Notes: generated from the letters alone by a model not told the origin. DNA of 64,000 nucleotides from Azophilus sp965200465 (GCA_965200465.1 OZ241358.1:248001-312000), one strand, 5' to 3'. Positions 34,382-43,437 are shown, counted from the stretch's first letter. A program made the numbers and translations.

Positions 34382-35188
34382 TTAATATGCGGCCGTTGTG
34401 GGTTGTACGCCACATCCGTTTTCAAGGATCGGATCTTCCCAAGAGGGTACATAAGTGCCCATCCCTTCTTCGGTTTCTTCTTGGCAACGCTTCTCTTGCT
34501 GCTTGAGCGCCTTGGCGCCGTAGTAGGTCAGGATTTCCACCCAGAAAAAGAACTCGATTAGCGGGATCCAGGTGGGCAGCATGCCGTGATAGGCCGTGGG
34601 GCCAAATTTGAAGAACATCCCCATCATGCCCATTACCCAACAAAGCACAGATGCCAAGCTGTAATAGCCTACCCAGCGTGGGAACATTTGGTGCTCAGGT
34701 GGGTTTAAAAGAATGCTCAAACCAAACGCAATAACCCATACATAAAACACTGGCCCAATGAATAGAAACAGAAACCAACCAGCGTCAAAGAGAGCTTGAG
34801 TAATTTCTGGATCGATCTCTGTAGCTCTGAATGCTGACACAGCCCAAAAAATTTCGATGACGATAAAGGTTGCCGTGGATGCTGCGAGCAGTACGATTTG
34901 CGAAGTGAATAACACTGGAAAGCGGCGCTCGGTTTTGAGCGTCCAAATGGCCAATGCTGAACCCCACGGTGCCATGAAGGCTGCACCCCACAACATGAGT
35001 ATGCATCCGACAAAAAACTCAGTCTGGTGGTCTTTTAGCCACTGCGCTAGTTCTGCAGCAGGCATCTCGGGAGATGGGATTGGTAGAAACTCCGCCAAAA
35101 ATACAAATCCCACCATGTAAAACACTGTGCACATGTGACCTGACCACAAACAGAGTCGGTGTGCGGATGGTGTCATTCTTAGTTCCAT
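34382..35188 (-). CDS. Polytopic membrane protein, first gene of the COX3/COX4-like operon
   Basis: A 268-residue protein with six or seven helices and charged ends. HRLCLWSGHMCTVFYMVGFVFLAEFLP opens it, and the tail KALKQQEKRCQEETEEGMG is cytoplasmic. I recognise no named family. Similar proteins are found beside COX3-like genes in catabolic clusters, but the role is unknown. GAGGGA precedes ATG 35188. Because it leads the operon it may be the core of a membrane complex with the two oxidase-like subunits. Confidence 0.75.
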   Translation of the reverse strand: MELRMTPSAHRLCLWSGHMCTVFYMVGFVFLAEFLPIPSPEMPAAELAQWLKDHQTEFFVGCILMLWGAAFMAPWGSALAIWTLKTERRFPVLFTSQIVLLAASTATFIVIEIFWAVSAFRATEIDPEITQALFDAGWFLFLFIGPVFYVWVIAFGLSILLNPPEHQMFPRWVGYYSLASVLCWVMGMMGMFFKFGPTAYHGMLPTWIPLIEFFFWVEILTYYGAKALKQQEKRCQEETEEGMGTYVPSWEDPILENGCGVQPTTAAY

Positions 35189-35222
35189 ATGGGGTTCCCT
35201 CGTTAGGCGTGATTAAAAAAGT

Positions 35223-35238
35223 ATCATATGATATCATA
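35223..35238. promoter_or_regulatory. Overlapping palindromes upstream of the membrane operon
   Basis: ATCATATGAT (35223-35232) and TATGATATCATA (35227-35238) are perfect palindromes in an AT-rich stretch 35 bases before the first gene of the operon that ends with marR. The size and position fit a MarR operator over a promoter. Confidence 0.45.
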
Positions 35239-35283
35239 TCATGCAATACCTAAATGCAGCAATTCTCATTTTCACTTTTTAGT

Positions 35284-35730
35284 TGAGTCTCGGGTTGAGG
35301 GGAGGGGGCTGTGGTCGTCGTTCCTCGCGCACCAGCGGGCGCTCGCCGAAAGGGGACACCGCAGCAACGCGCACACCCTGTTCGGCCTGCCCCACATCCC
35401 CTGCGACAACCGGATCAGGCAACGGCACACTTTGACGACGAGTTCCGCGCCGCCGTCAAGGATTTTAAGGCACACAGCGCCCTGCACGGACGGACGCCCG
35501 TCGCCCTGGACGGCACCGAGTTATTCCGATCGCGCACCATCCACTGCCCGAACTGCTCGACTCGCAAGCTCGGCGACAGCGGCACGGAGCACTATCACCG
35601 GATGCTCAGTGCCACGGCGACCGCTGCGCCAGACTGCGCCCGCACCCGCTGGAAGATCGAGAACGAGACCTTCAATATCCTCAAGCAACACGGCTACCAC
35701 CTCGAGCACAGCTTCGGCCACGGCGGGTAG
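35284..35730 (+). pseudogene. Degenerate DDE transposase with internal deletion
   Basis: Two plus-strand frames carry pieces of one transposase. The first frame has ALAERGHRSNAHTLFGLPHI then PCDNRIRQ up to about 35420. The second has FKAHSALHGRTPVALDGTEL, CPNCSTRKLGDSGTEHYHRM, and then abruptly RWKIENETFNILKQHGYHLE. The order matches full-length DDE transposases of an IS family I cannot name for certain, with the central catalytic part deleted. It is GC-rich in AT-rich surroundings. Confidence 0.68.
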
Positions 35731-35767
35731 ACTTTGGCCAATGTGGCCGCAACTTCATTAGGAAAAA

Positions 35768-38233
35768 TTAGAATTTATAGCGAACGGTCATACCGTAATG
35801 TCTGGGCTGGCCTGCTTGAGCAATCCGGGAGAGCCCATTTATCAACACACCGCCGCGATAGTATTCCTCGTCGGTGAGGTTGTTAGCCCAGAGTGAGGCA
35901 GACCACCCACTTTCGTGCGCGTAGGTTAAGTTTGCATTGACGAGGCCAAATGAATCGTCTGTCAGCCCACCGGAGCCAACAGCCTGTTCAGCGGTATAGT
36001 ACATGCCTGAGTTGTAACTACCGGTCACGACGAATGATAGCTCAGCGTTGTCCATTGGTTGCACGTATTCGACACCGATGGCTAAACTCGTATCGGGTGC
36101 GCTAACTAGGGAATTTCCAGAAATGGGCAACTGAAACGGCCCTTGATTGACATTCTGTTTATATTCTGAATCAAGAACGGTAATACTGGCGTTAATGCTC
36201 AAAGCCTCAGTTATTAGGGCATTCAATTCAATTTCCGCGCCTAAAACATCGGCTTCGCTCCCGTTAATAAGAACTTGTGCGCCGGAGTTCGAATCAATCA
36301 CATTGAGATGGATGTTCTCATAATCGTAGTAAAAAGCAGCTCCATTTAACCGTATGCGACCGTCTGCGAGATCAGACTTAAAGCCTACTTCATAGGAAAT
36401 AATTTCTTCTGGATCTACTCCGGGAAGAGATGGGTTCGTAGCATTGAGCACACCGCTTTTGAATCCAGTCGCTAAACTTGCGTAAAGCAGGACATCTTCG
36501 AACTTGTAGTCAATAATCAATGTGCCTGTGGTCTCGTTGAAACTTTCTGACTGGGATCCTGCGTTTGGAAGACCGGGCTGCGAAGTTAGATTGCTAAAGG
36601 CCGTGATTTCGAAAACCGGGAAGTCGTCAGCCAGTTCATAGTCTTCAGATGTGTAACGTACGCCTCCGGTAATGCTGATTGCGTCGGTTATCGGGAAGCG
36701 TACTTGTCCAAACGCTGCGATGGCATCAACTCTGAAAGTGTTGTCAGCAACAAGCACGCTGGTACCGAAAATGTCTGCCGCGATGAGCGAATCGCCTTTC
36801 TCTCGGAAATAATAAACGCCAGCGACCCACTCGATAGCACTGTTGCTCGATAATAATTGGAGCTCTTGGGTGTACGTGTCAGTTACAAAATCCGCAGAGA
36901 AGCCAAAGGCAGTGCCGGGGAGAGGGCCTGGTGCGCCGACCACGGAGCCAGGTTGTTCAGAAATCAGTCCAGATGAGAGCTCATACTTTGACTTCCCAAA
37001 GGATGAAATTGAGATCCAGTCAAAGCGATCAAATGAGAAGGTAGCCTTGAGGTGTGCTTTAAGATCCTCAGTGTATGTGAAAGAGCCATCGTCAACATCG
37101 CCTTCACCTCGAAAGAAACCATTCTCGAAAGCACCAAGTTGGTTACCAAAAACTTCACCGAAAGAGTTTGAAAAGGTTGCCCCCCCAGCCGCGGCAGCCA
37201 AACCGCCGACAACCTGTGCGTTTGCAAGATCAAAAAGTGGGTTAGGACTGCCATCGGGCAGGAGTGGGACAGCGGTGGCCAAGAAGGAGTTAATTGCCGC
37301 GGGTGAGCAAGCGATACCTTGGATGTCAGCGAATCCAGCACCCGGGCATGCACCTGCTGCGAGGTTGGCAAATATAAACTGTTGTGCTCCACTTAGGCCA
37401 AAGGCAAGTGAGTCAGGAGTCAGGGCTAGCTGCTCATTGCCTACACCAGCGCGATCATCAGCTTCGTCGTAGGAGATGCCAAAAACTATCTCAGTGGTGT
37501 CGCTCGGCTGATAAACGAATTTTGCTGCTGCCGCAAAGGTATCTTTGTCATCAAGATCGTCGCCGCTCAAATTGTCGACGAAGCCATCCCGCTTCCGATA
37601 TAAGAGGCTGATTGAGCCTGCGGTTGTTTCGCTTATGCCCCCCCGAAAGGAAGCGCTCACAGAACGGTTGCTAAAATTGCCGACACTCGCGCTTATTTGG
37701 CCTTCTGCTTCGTCGCTAGGGAAGGGCGTCTGAGTGGTGATTACCAATGCGCCGCCGGTCGCATTTCGACCAAACAGCGCACCCTGTGGACCTTTGAGCA
37801 CTTGGATCTGTTCCACGTTATCCAGCTCCACGAAAGAGGACGATATTCGTGAATTGAAAACATCATCACTGTAGATCGCGACGCTGGAATATACGCCGTT
37901 ACCGAAGCTTGTGCTTCCGATACCGCGAATGTAAGGCAGTAGCTGCCCTTGCGTATCGTTCGCAACGAATCCCGGGCTAATGTGTTGAAGTTGACTGACA
38001 TTCTTGACACCCGCGTTCTCAAGCTGAGAAGCCGAAACAGACTGCACTGCTACCGGTACGTCTTGTAGATTCGCCTGACGTTTTTGAGCCGTGACGATAA
38101 TTTCAGCGATCTGACCGTAGGCGATTGAATGATTCATCATTAACGTAGCTAAAACCATCAGCGGCGCATGCTTCGCCAAGCAGTGATTTGGGTTCATGGA
38201 ATTCCGCTTCCCTTGCCCTAGGTGATTGGCCAT
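35768..38233 (-). CDS. TonB-dependent outer-membrane receptor 2
   Basis: An 821-residue receptor. After an N-terminal signal region ending about SIAYG come the TonB box-type AEIIVTAQKRQANLQ, the plug (YIRGIGSTSFGNG, VEQIQVLKGPQGALFGRNATGGALVI) and a barrel ending ITMTVRYKF-like in MTVRYKF with terminal Phe. The ligand is unknown; the neighbouring catabolic genes suggest a hydrophobic nutrient. ATG 38233 has GGAGG 8 bases upstream; ATG 38197 is an alternative closer to the signal peptide. Base use matches island A, not the GC-rich backbone. Confidence 0.9.
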   Translation of the reverse strand: MANHLGQGKRNSMNPNHCLAKHAPLMVLATLMMNHSIAYGQIAEIIVTAQKRQANLQDVPVAVQSVSASQLENAGVKNVSQLQHISPGFVANDTQGQLLPYIRGIGSTSFGNGVYSSVAIYSDDVFNSRISSSFVELDNVEQIQVLKGPQGALFGRNATGGALVITTQTPFPSDEAEGQISASVGNFSNRSVSASFRGGISETTAGSISLLYRKRDGFVDNLSGDDLDDKDTFAAAAKFVYQPSDTTEIVFGISYDEADDRAGVGNEQLALTPDSLAFGLSGAQQFIFANLAAGACPGAGFADIQGIACSPAAINSFLATAVPLLPDGSPNPLFDLANAQVVGGLAAAAGGATFSNSFGEVFGNQLGAFENGFFRGEGDVDDGSFTYTEDLKAHLKATFSFDRFDWISISSFGKSKYELSSGLISEQPGSVVGAPGPLPGTAFGFSADFVTDTYTQELQLLSSNSAIEWVAGVYYFREKGDSLIAADIFGTSVLVADNTFRVDAIAAFGQVRFPITDAISITGGVRYTSEDYELADDFPVFEITAFSNLTSQPGLPNAGSQSESFNETTGTLIIDYKFEDVLLYASLATGFKSGVLNATNPSLPGVDPEEIISYEVGFKSDLADGRIRLNGAAFYYDYENIHLNVIDSNSGAQVLINGSEADVLGAEIELNALITEALSINASITVLDSEYKQNVNQGPFQLPISGNSLVSAPDTSLAIGVEYVQPMDNAELSFVVTGSYNSGMYYTAEQAVGSGGLTDDSFGLVNANLTYAHESGWSASLWANNLTDEEYYRGGVLINGLSRIAQAGQPRHYGMTVRYKF

Positions 38234-38293
38234 GAGCTGATCCTCCGCATTGTTCCCCGCCCCTGTGGGCGGTGTTGCTAGTTTTTCCTTATG

Positions 38294-38488
38294 TACTATG
38301 AAAAATTGTTCTGGATATGACCCGCATACAACTCTCATTAGGTTCCGGCTCTACCCTATAGACGATATTCCCGCACTAATACCTCAACCTGCTGCCCAAG
38401 CCCGCCCGCAGGCACGGGCTGCGGCCCCTCATCCGGTACTAGGCATGGGTGCCGACATGCTGCAGCAGGCTGTGGACAAAGACATTCT
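38294..38488. repeat. 195-bp direct repeat, right copy
   Basis: This is the second copy of the 31492-31686 repeat, in the same orientation. It starts 61 bases upstream of the TonB receptor 2 start. On the minus strand both copies encode the same odd tail (CLCPQ ... VPDEGPQPVPA) and end in a stop. Confidence 0.88.
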
Positions 38489-38814
38489 GAGGAAACTGCG
38501 GAACGGTCGGATCGCGCCGCCGGCCATTCCATGCATGGCCTCTTACTTGAATGGCGTTCTGCAGGATGCGCTGGACATGAACGAGAAGCCGGCCGCACGG
38601 GCCTGCCAAGCCATCGACCTACCCGCGCCCCAAACGAGGACGCGGACGGTTCCAAGCCCCCCCCCCCCCCAAAGTAAGAGGGCGGAATCCCCCCGCCCCC
38701 CGGACGAATCCAGCGACGGCCGCTCGGAAACCAGAAGGGGATATTTCTACTTTGGGTTGACACCGGAGCTTGAGCAGCGCGGAGGACGCCGGAAGAGCGG
38801 CGACGATTCGCCAA
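38489..38814. other. 326-bp interval with IS debris and a run of 14 C
   Basis: This GC-rich stretch continues from the 195-bp repeat but differs from the DNA beside the other copy. It holds a run of 14 C at 38657-38670 and further C-rich runs to about 38700. No intact gene is present; open frames across it read through low-complexity proline or glycine codons. Confidence 0.5.
38657..38670. repeat. Homopolymer run of 14 C
   Basis: Fourteen consecutive C in non-coding debris. It is one of three G/C runs of 14 or more bases in the window. Confidence 0.9.
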
Positions 38815-38840
38815 GCGCGGGTTCGCTAGCGAACCCGCGC
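38815..38840. terminator. Perfect 26-bp inverted repeat at a gene end
   Basis: GCGCGGGTTCG pairs with CGAACCCGCGC around a central CTAG. It covers the stop codon of the gene at 38826-39275, so it would form a strong hairpin at the end of that mRNA. There is no T-run, so it could be a terminator, a 3' stabiliser or an insertion-sequence end. Confidence 0.45.
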
Positions 38841-39275
38841 CTCCTTGATGCAGGTGCGCTTGATGAGCTCGTCGTCCACAAACCAGTGCCAGGTGCGGGT
38901 GCGCTTGTCGTCGCCTTCGTTGATGTGGATCATCTTGTAGAGGTAGCTGCCCGGCAGGTCCTTGCGCGACCAGTTCAGCATGATGGTGCGGCTGTCGATC
39001 TCCCAGGCGGAGCCGACGATGCGCTCGTTGTCCCACCACAGGCGGCTGTCCCGGTAGTGGGCGGGAAAGTCCAGCTCCTCCCTGCGCCCGTCGCTCCAGG
39101 TATAGATGTTCTTCTGGACGTAGGGGAACTCGCCGGACTCCGGGAAGGCGCAGATCAGGTGGGAGGCATGGCGGTCCACCAAGCTGTTGTCCGGGGCCAC
39201 ATGGATGTACTCCCCCTTCCACTCCCCCTCGTGCCGGGCCAAGACCGGCATGCCGGTGTGGATGTCATTGCTCAT
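38826..39275 (-). CDS. Uncharacterised 149-residue protein, possible lipocalin-like fold
   Basis: MSNDIHTGMPVLARHEGEWK is followed by alternating strand-like segments rich in W and Y (EYIHVAPDNSLVDRHASHLI, KNIYTWSDGRREELDF, LWWDNERIVGSAWEIDSRTI, RTWHWFVDDELIKRT). The pattern of short beta strands with a start resembling HEGxWxGxY suggests a small lipocalin-like barrel, as in DUF3598-type proteins; that is an inference. AAGGAGG precedes ATG 39275. It is a monocistronic gene in GC-rich DNA. Confidence 0.7.
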   Translation of the reverse strand: MSNDIHTGMPVLARHEGEWKGEYIHVAPDNSLVDRHASHLICAFPESGEFPYVQKNIYTWSDGRREELDFPAHYRDSRLWWDNERIVGSAWEIDSRTIMLNWSRKDLPGSYLYKMIHINEGDDKRTRTWHWFVDDELIKRTCIKEARVR

Positions 39276-39845
39276 TGAATCCTCCTTGGGTTGCTGGGCC
39301 GCCCCCAACCGCGCCCGGCTAGGCGCACCAACGCCGGGAACGGCGGTCAACGGCGGCTTGCCGATTGTATCAATATGTCAATATGGTGAAAGCCGATCGT
39401 TGAAGCGCGTTGCAAGCGCATCGTGCAAGGGTTTTTCCGGCGACTGCATGGCTGCGGGACTTACGACGGCCCGATGCCTGGGAGCGCGGGCCTTAAGGCC
39501 CGCATGCGGGCGGGACGAACTCGCTCCCAAGGGCCGCCAGCGGCGGGCCATGCGATCCTTATCCGGGGATTAGGGTTGATGGCGCACTCGCTGGCGAAGC
39601 CGGTGGGGGTACAAGCCTGCGCCCACTGTCGGTTTCGGGACATGAAAAATATTCTTCAAAATCAATTAGCTAGAAAAAAATAAACCCAAGTGCCCGGGCC
39701 GTGTGCAACGCCGCCGCCCCTCACCGAACAAGGAAGGGTCCTTTCTCCGTGTTGGTTTTAGTTTCAAAAGTGGAGGTACACAACTGCACAAGCTTGGTCA
39801 ACCGCCTGACCATGGCGTCCGCGGCCTGCATGGAAGAGCATGAAC
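39276..39845. other. 570-bp intergenic region with dispersed repeat and palindromes
   Basis: No gene is supported. It contains repeat copy 2 (39398-39441), an 18-bp perfect palindrome GCGGGCCTTAAGGCCCGC at 39486-39503, and CCTTATCCGGGGATTAGGG at 39557-39575, which resembles the flank of repeat copy 1. An AT-rich stretch at 39640-39685 follows. The layout looks like a small non-coding mobile or REP-like element. Confidence 0.5.
39398..39441. repeat. Dispersed intergenic repeat, copy 2
   Basis: This 44-base copy is the inverted counterpart of 17397-17441, sharing GTGCAAGGGTTTTTCCGGC exactly and most of the preceding CGTTGAAG.GCGTTG.AAG portion. Confidence 0.65.
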
Positions 39846-40196
39846 CTAGCGGGGCTTGGCCTTTATCAGATCGCCCCTGAACAAATCGGTTAAGCCCTTT
39901 ATGCACTCTTCATGCGTCTCCAAGGAAGCTTCAGCGGCGTGATAGCTTATGCCGAAGTTGAGTGCTGACATCACGGCGTGAATCTCCCTGTATTTGGACG
40001 GGTCCAGCTCTCCTGTACGAATGCCGAGATCGGCCAACTGGTGAAAAATGTCCCGCCAGTCCTGGTCCTGAAGCGCTTCGGATATCTCTGGGTAGCGCAT
40101 GGCCTCCATGCGGACGACGGCGTTGAATTTCCCTATATGGGGGTCACTCTTGTGGATTTCGAGAACTTGCACTTCGCGGTGAACGGAGATGAGCAA
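39846..40196 (-). pseudogene. TetR-family regulator lacking the DNA-binding domain
   Basis: A 116-residue frame whose sequence (VVRMEAMRYPEISEALQDQDW, LADLGIRTGELDPSKYREIH, ISYHAAEASLETHEECIKGL) resembles the C-terminal ligand domain of TetR regulators. The N-terminal helix-turn-helix is absent and the upstream 80 bp do not restore it in any frame I checked. It is probably a truncated gene. It lies 84 bp after the Lrp-type regulator on the same strand. Confidence 0.6.
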
Positions 40197-40279
40197 GGTC
40201 GCTCTTTTTCTTCTGCGGCGGTTATGGGCCGCTCAAGACGTTCTGATTCGCATCTCCTAGTGGGAGCTTGACGCAGGAG

Positions 40280-41269
40280 CTACATGCCGCTTGCCACCGG
40301 CACGGTCCACGAGCCGTCAAACTTGTAGCCGTGCAGCATATCGATAACTTCGATCTCCATGACACCCTTGATCGAGGGAATGCGTTCATTGACGAGCGCC
40401 TGAAGGGCGGCGCGAGACGGAACACTTATCGATGCGGTCAAGTTCATTGTGCCGGACAAGGTGGCGAGCCCAAGGACTTCAGGCATGTTCTTTAGTTGCT
40501 TCACGATACTAGGCAAAAGGCGATAATTCGCTTTAAGGTACAGTTGATGGACATGCCGATGTCCGAGCGATCTCGGGTTCACGACTGTCTGGTAGTTCAG
40601 AATACCCGGCGTGTTCTCGAATTTGCGAAAAATTGTCCGCACCTGACTTTCAGGGTAGTCGAGTCGGCGTGCTACTTCCCGGAGGCTCATTCGTCCGTCC
40701 CCATGCAGCATGGCAAGCACGGACAGTTCACGCTTTCCAAACGACTCCGATAACCGGGTGGCGGTCAATTCACGCAATCGCCGCTTGAAATTAGGCTGAA
40801 CCTCGACGATGGGACCGTGATTGATGCTGTGTTTATGGATCGACAAGACGATTCTCACTTGTACGTCCTCGATTGCTTTGATCGAGGAGACGGTCGTTGA
40901 GAGCGTTTGCTCTATGTCGGTGGCATCGCGGCCGATCACATAGAACATGATCTGTTCCTTGTGCAGGCGGGTGCCGATGGAAATAATTTGTGGCGCTTGT
41001 GCGAGCTCTCTTGAGACTGCATCGCAAGTGTCGGGTTTTCCCGGGGCGACCACCATGCTGCCAATGGCAAGGGTTTCGAAGCCTGCTGCGCGGATGTCTG
41101 TGGAAGCAACCACGCGCACTACACCGATGTCCTTCAGTTTCTTGATGCGTGCGCCAACCGTCGCGTTTGACACCTCCAAGGCTTCGCTGATTCGAGAGTT
41201 CAGAACCGTGGGATCGGCCCGAAGCATATCGATGATTCGGCTGTCACGCTCATCCGTTTGGTTATCCAT
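40280..41269 (-). CDS. Lrp/AsnC-family regulator with two AsnC modules
   Basis: A 329-residue protein with two tandem modules. The first is IIDMLRADPTVLNSRISEALEVSNATVGARIKKLKDIGVVRVVA, a clear AsnC helix-turn-helix, plus its ligand domain. The second starts VLAMLHGDGRMSLREVARRLDYPESQVRTIFRKFENTPGI. Lrp proteins sense amino acids or related effectors. It is divergent from the amidohydrolase at 41540, 270 bp away, and probably controls it. AGAGGAAGC precedes ATG 41269. Confidence 0.87.
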   Translation of the reverse strand: MDNQTDERDSRIIDMLRADPTVLNSRISEALEVSNATVGARIKKLKDIGVVRVVASTDIRAAGFETLAIGSMVVAPGKPDTCDAVSRELAQAPQIISIGTRLHKEQIMFYVIGRDATDIEQTLSTTVSSIKAIEDVQVRIVLSIHKHSINHGPIVEVQPNFKRRLRELTATRLSESFGKRELSVLAMLHGDGRMSLREVARRLDYPESQVRTIFRKFENTPGILNYQTVVNPRSLGHRHVHQLYLKANYRLLPSIVKQLKNMPEVLGLATLSGTMNLTASISVPSRAALQALVNERIPSIKGVMEIEVIDMLHGYKFDGSWTVPVASGM

Positions 41270-41539
41270 GCTTCCTCTAACGGCCTGCTGAAAATCGAGC
41301 TTTCGGGCGCGATTTCTTAGTTGAACATGTGCTCCTACTGTGACTGATTGCCTCGCATGACGCATCGCCGCTTTGGAAAGCACTCATCCTAACACATCGA
41401 TCTATGGTCGCCTAGCGGAAACGGTTCGCTAGGTGAGTGAGCCCGCGCATCCACTTGGAAAAAAGAGGCGGGATGGTTTGATTGCCGGCCGCCAACGGGC
41501 ATACAATTGGCGCAACAGCCAACCGCAGGAGCAGCGGAC

Positions 41540-43306
41540 ATGCACGACTACCTCATCAAGGACGCCACCATCGTCGATGGCACGGGGACGCCGCCCCGCA
41601 AAGGGGACATCGCCATCGCCGGGGGCAAGATCGCCGCTGTCGGCAAGGCTGAGGGCCCGGCCAAGGAGACCATCGACGCCGCCGGCGCCTACGCCACCCC
41701 CGGCTGGGTGGACATTCACACCCACTATGACGGGCAGGTGAGTTGGGACGATGCGTTGAACCCCTCCTTCAGCCACGGCGTCACCAGCATCGTCATGGGC
41801 AATTGCGGGGTCGGCTTCGCGCCTTGCCCTCCCGGCGGGGAGCAGCGCCTGGTGGAACTCATGGAGGGCGTTGAGGACATTCCCGGCACCGCCCTGCACG
41901 AGGGCATCGAATGGGGCAACTGGGAGACCTTCCCGGAGTACATCGACTATCTGGCCGGCCGCGCCTTCAGCATGGATGTGGGCACCCAGGTTCCGCACTC
42001 CGCAGTGCGCAACTACGTGATGGGGGAGCGCGCCCTGCGCCATGAGGACGCCACGCAGGCGGACCTGGCCGCCATGGGCCGCATCGTGCAGGAGGGGCTC
42101 AAGGCCGGGGCCTTGGGCTTCTCCACCTCCAGAACCGTGGGCCACCGCTCGGTCTCCGGGGAGCCGATTCCCGGCACCTTCGCGGAGAAGGCGGAACTGC
42201 TGGCCATCGGCCGGGCCATGCAGGCCGTGGGCCTAGGGGTGTTTCAGGCGGTGCCGGCCGGCGTGGTCGGGGACATCGCCGGCCCGGAAAAGTGGACCAC
42301 GGAACAGGAAGTGGAGCTGTTTGCGGAGGTGGCGCGGGCCAGCGGCCGCAAATGCACCTTCACCTTGGTGCAGAACGGCGACCGCCCGGAGCAATGGCGC
42401 AACTGCCTGAAGATAGTCGAGGAGGCCAACGCTGCCGGCCTGTCCATCCGCCCGCAGGTGGCCAGCCGGCCCATCGGCCTTGTCACCAGCTTGCGCTCCT
42501 ACCACATGTTTCAGCGGCGGGAGACCTATCTGAAGCTGGCCGCCTTGCCCTTCGCGGAGCGGTTGGCGCAGATGCGCAAGCCTGAGGTGAAGGCGGCCAT
42601 CCTCAAGGACAGGGACGTGCCGCCGGAGCAACCCGGCGTCATGGCCAACGTCTATGGGCATGGGTTGCTGGCCACGGGGGCCTCGGCCATGTTCCCCATC
42701 GAGATGCCGATCAACTACGAGCCGGTGCCCACTGACAACATGGGCGCCTTGGCCGCGGCGGCCGGCCAGGACATCGCCGAATGCATGTACGACTATTTGA
42801 CCGGCGGCGATGGCGACCGCTTCGCCATCCTGCTGGGCGGCAACTTCGCGGACGGCACCTTCAGCGTGATCGAGGAGATGCTGCAGCACCCGCACACCAC
42901 CATCGGCCTTTCCGACGCCGGCGCCCACGTCAACCTGGTCTTCGACGCCGTGGCCCCAACCTACCAATTGACCCACTGGGTGCGGGACCGCAGCCGCGGC
43001 CCCAAGCTGCCCATCGAACTGATCGTCCACAAGCAGACCCAGCGCAACGCGGAGCTGTTCGGCCTGCACGACCGGGGCAGCCTGAAGGTGGGCAAGCGGG
43101 CGGACCTCAACCTGTTCGACCTGCAGCGCCTGCAGCTGGGCCGCTTGGAGGTGCATGACGACCTGCCGGCCGGCGGCAGCCGCATCCTGCAGTCCGCCCA
43201 AGGCTACCTGAACACCTTCGTGGCCGGGGTCAAGACCCGCGAAAACGACCAGGACACCGGCGCAAGGCCAGGCCGGGTGATCCGCGGAACCGCCCTAGCC
43301 GCGTAG
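41540..43306 (+). CDS. Amidohydrolase, N-acyl-D-amino-acid deacylase type
   Basis: A 588-residue metal-dependent hydrolase of the amidohydrolase 3/D-aminoacylase type. YLIKDATIVDGTGTPP starts the small beta domain, ATPGWVDIHTHYDGQ holds the HxH metal site, and LSDAGAHVNLVFDA carries the catalytic aspartate, followed by a GxLKVGKRADLNLFD closing strand. It would hydrolyse an amide bond in an N-acyl amino acid or a similar compound. AGGAGC precedes ATG 41540. The gene is GC-rich, like the backbone. Confidence 0.88.
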   Translation: MHDYLIKDATIVDGTGTPPRKGDIAIAGGKIAAVGKAEGPAKETIDAAGAYATPGWVDIHTHYDGQVSWDDALNPSFSHGVTSIVMGNCGVGFAPCPPGGEQRLVELMEGVEDIPGTALHEGIEWGNWETFPEYIDYLAGRAFSMDVGTQVPHSAVRNYVMGERALRHEDATQADLAAMGRIVQEGLKAGALGFSTSRTVGHRSVSGEPIPGTFAEKAELLAIGRAMQAVGLGVFQAVPAGVVGDIAGPEKWTTEQEVELFAEVARASGRKCTFTLVQNGDRPEQWRNCLKIVEEANAAGLSIRPQVASRPIGLVTSLRSYHMFQRRETYLKLAALPFAERLAQMRKPEVKAAILKDRDVPPEQPGVMANVYGHGLLATGASAMFPIEMPINYEPVPTDNMGALAAAAGQDIAECMYDYLTGGDGDRFAILLGGNFADGTFSVIEEMLQHPHTTIGLSDAGAHVNLVFDAVAPTYQLTHWVRDRSRGPKLPIELIVHKQTQRNAELFGLHDRGSLKVGKRADLNLFDLQRLQLGRLEVHDDLPAGGSRILQSAQGYLNTFVAGVKTRENDQDTGARPGRVIRGTALAA

Positions 43307-43421
43307 AGCCTCCGCCAAATCACGCATCCAGATTGATGATGTCGGCTTTTTTGAAGCGATATCGGTTGCCTTCCGAGGTGCTGGGGTGGGAGGGCATTAT
43401 TTTCCGCGGACTGCTAATACT

Positions 43422-43437
43422 CTGACCGTTCGGTCAG
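43422..43437. promoter_or_regulatory. Perfect TetR-type operator palindrome
   Basis: CTGACCGTTCGGTCAG is a perfect 16-bp inverted repeat of the ACCG-x2-CGGT class often bound by TetR regulators. It is about 300 bp upstream of the amidohydrolase that opens island B. No complete TetR gene is adjacent; the nearest is the truncated one at 39846-40196. Confidence 0.55.

Noticed and set aside
38250..39278. Plus-strand frame of over 340 codons across the C14 run
   Set aside because: It reads antisense through the 149-residue gene, IS debris and low-complexity codons; no start site or family motif supports it.
42233..43201. Long minus-strand frame opposite the amidohydrolase at 41540-43306
   Set aside because: It is antisense to a gene with intact catalytic motifs and reads as a shadow rich in V, G and Q.
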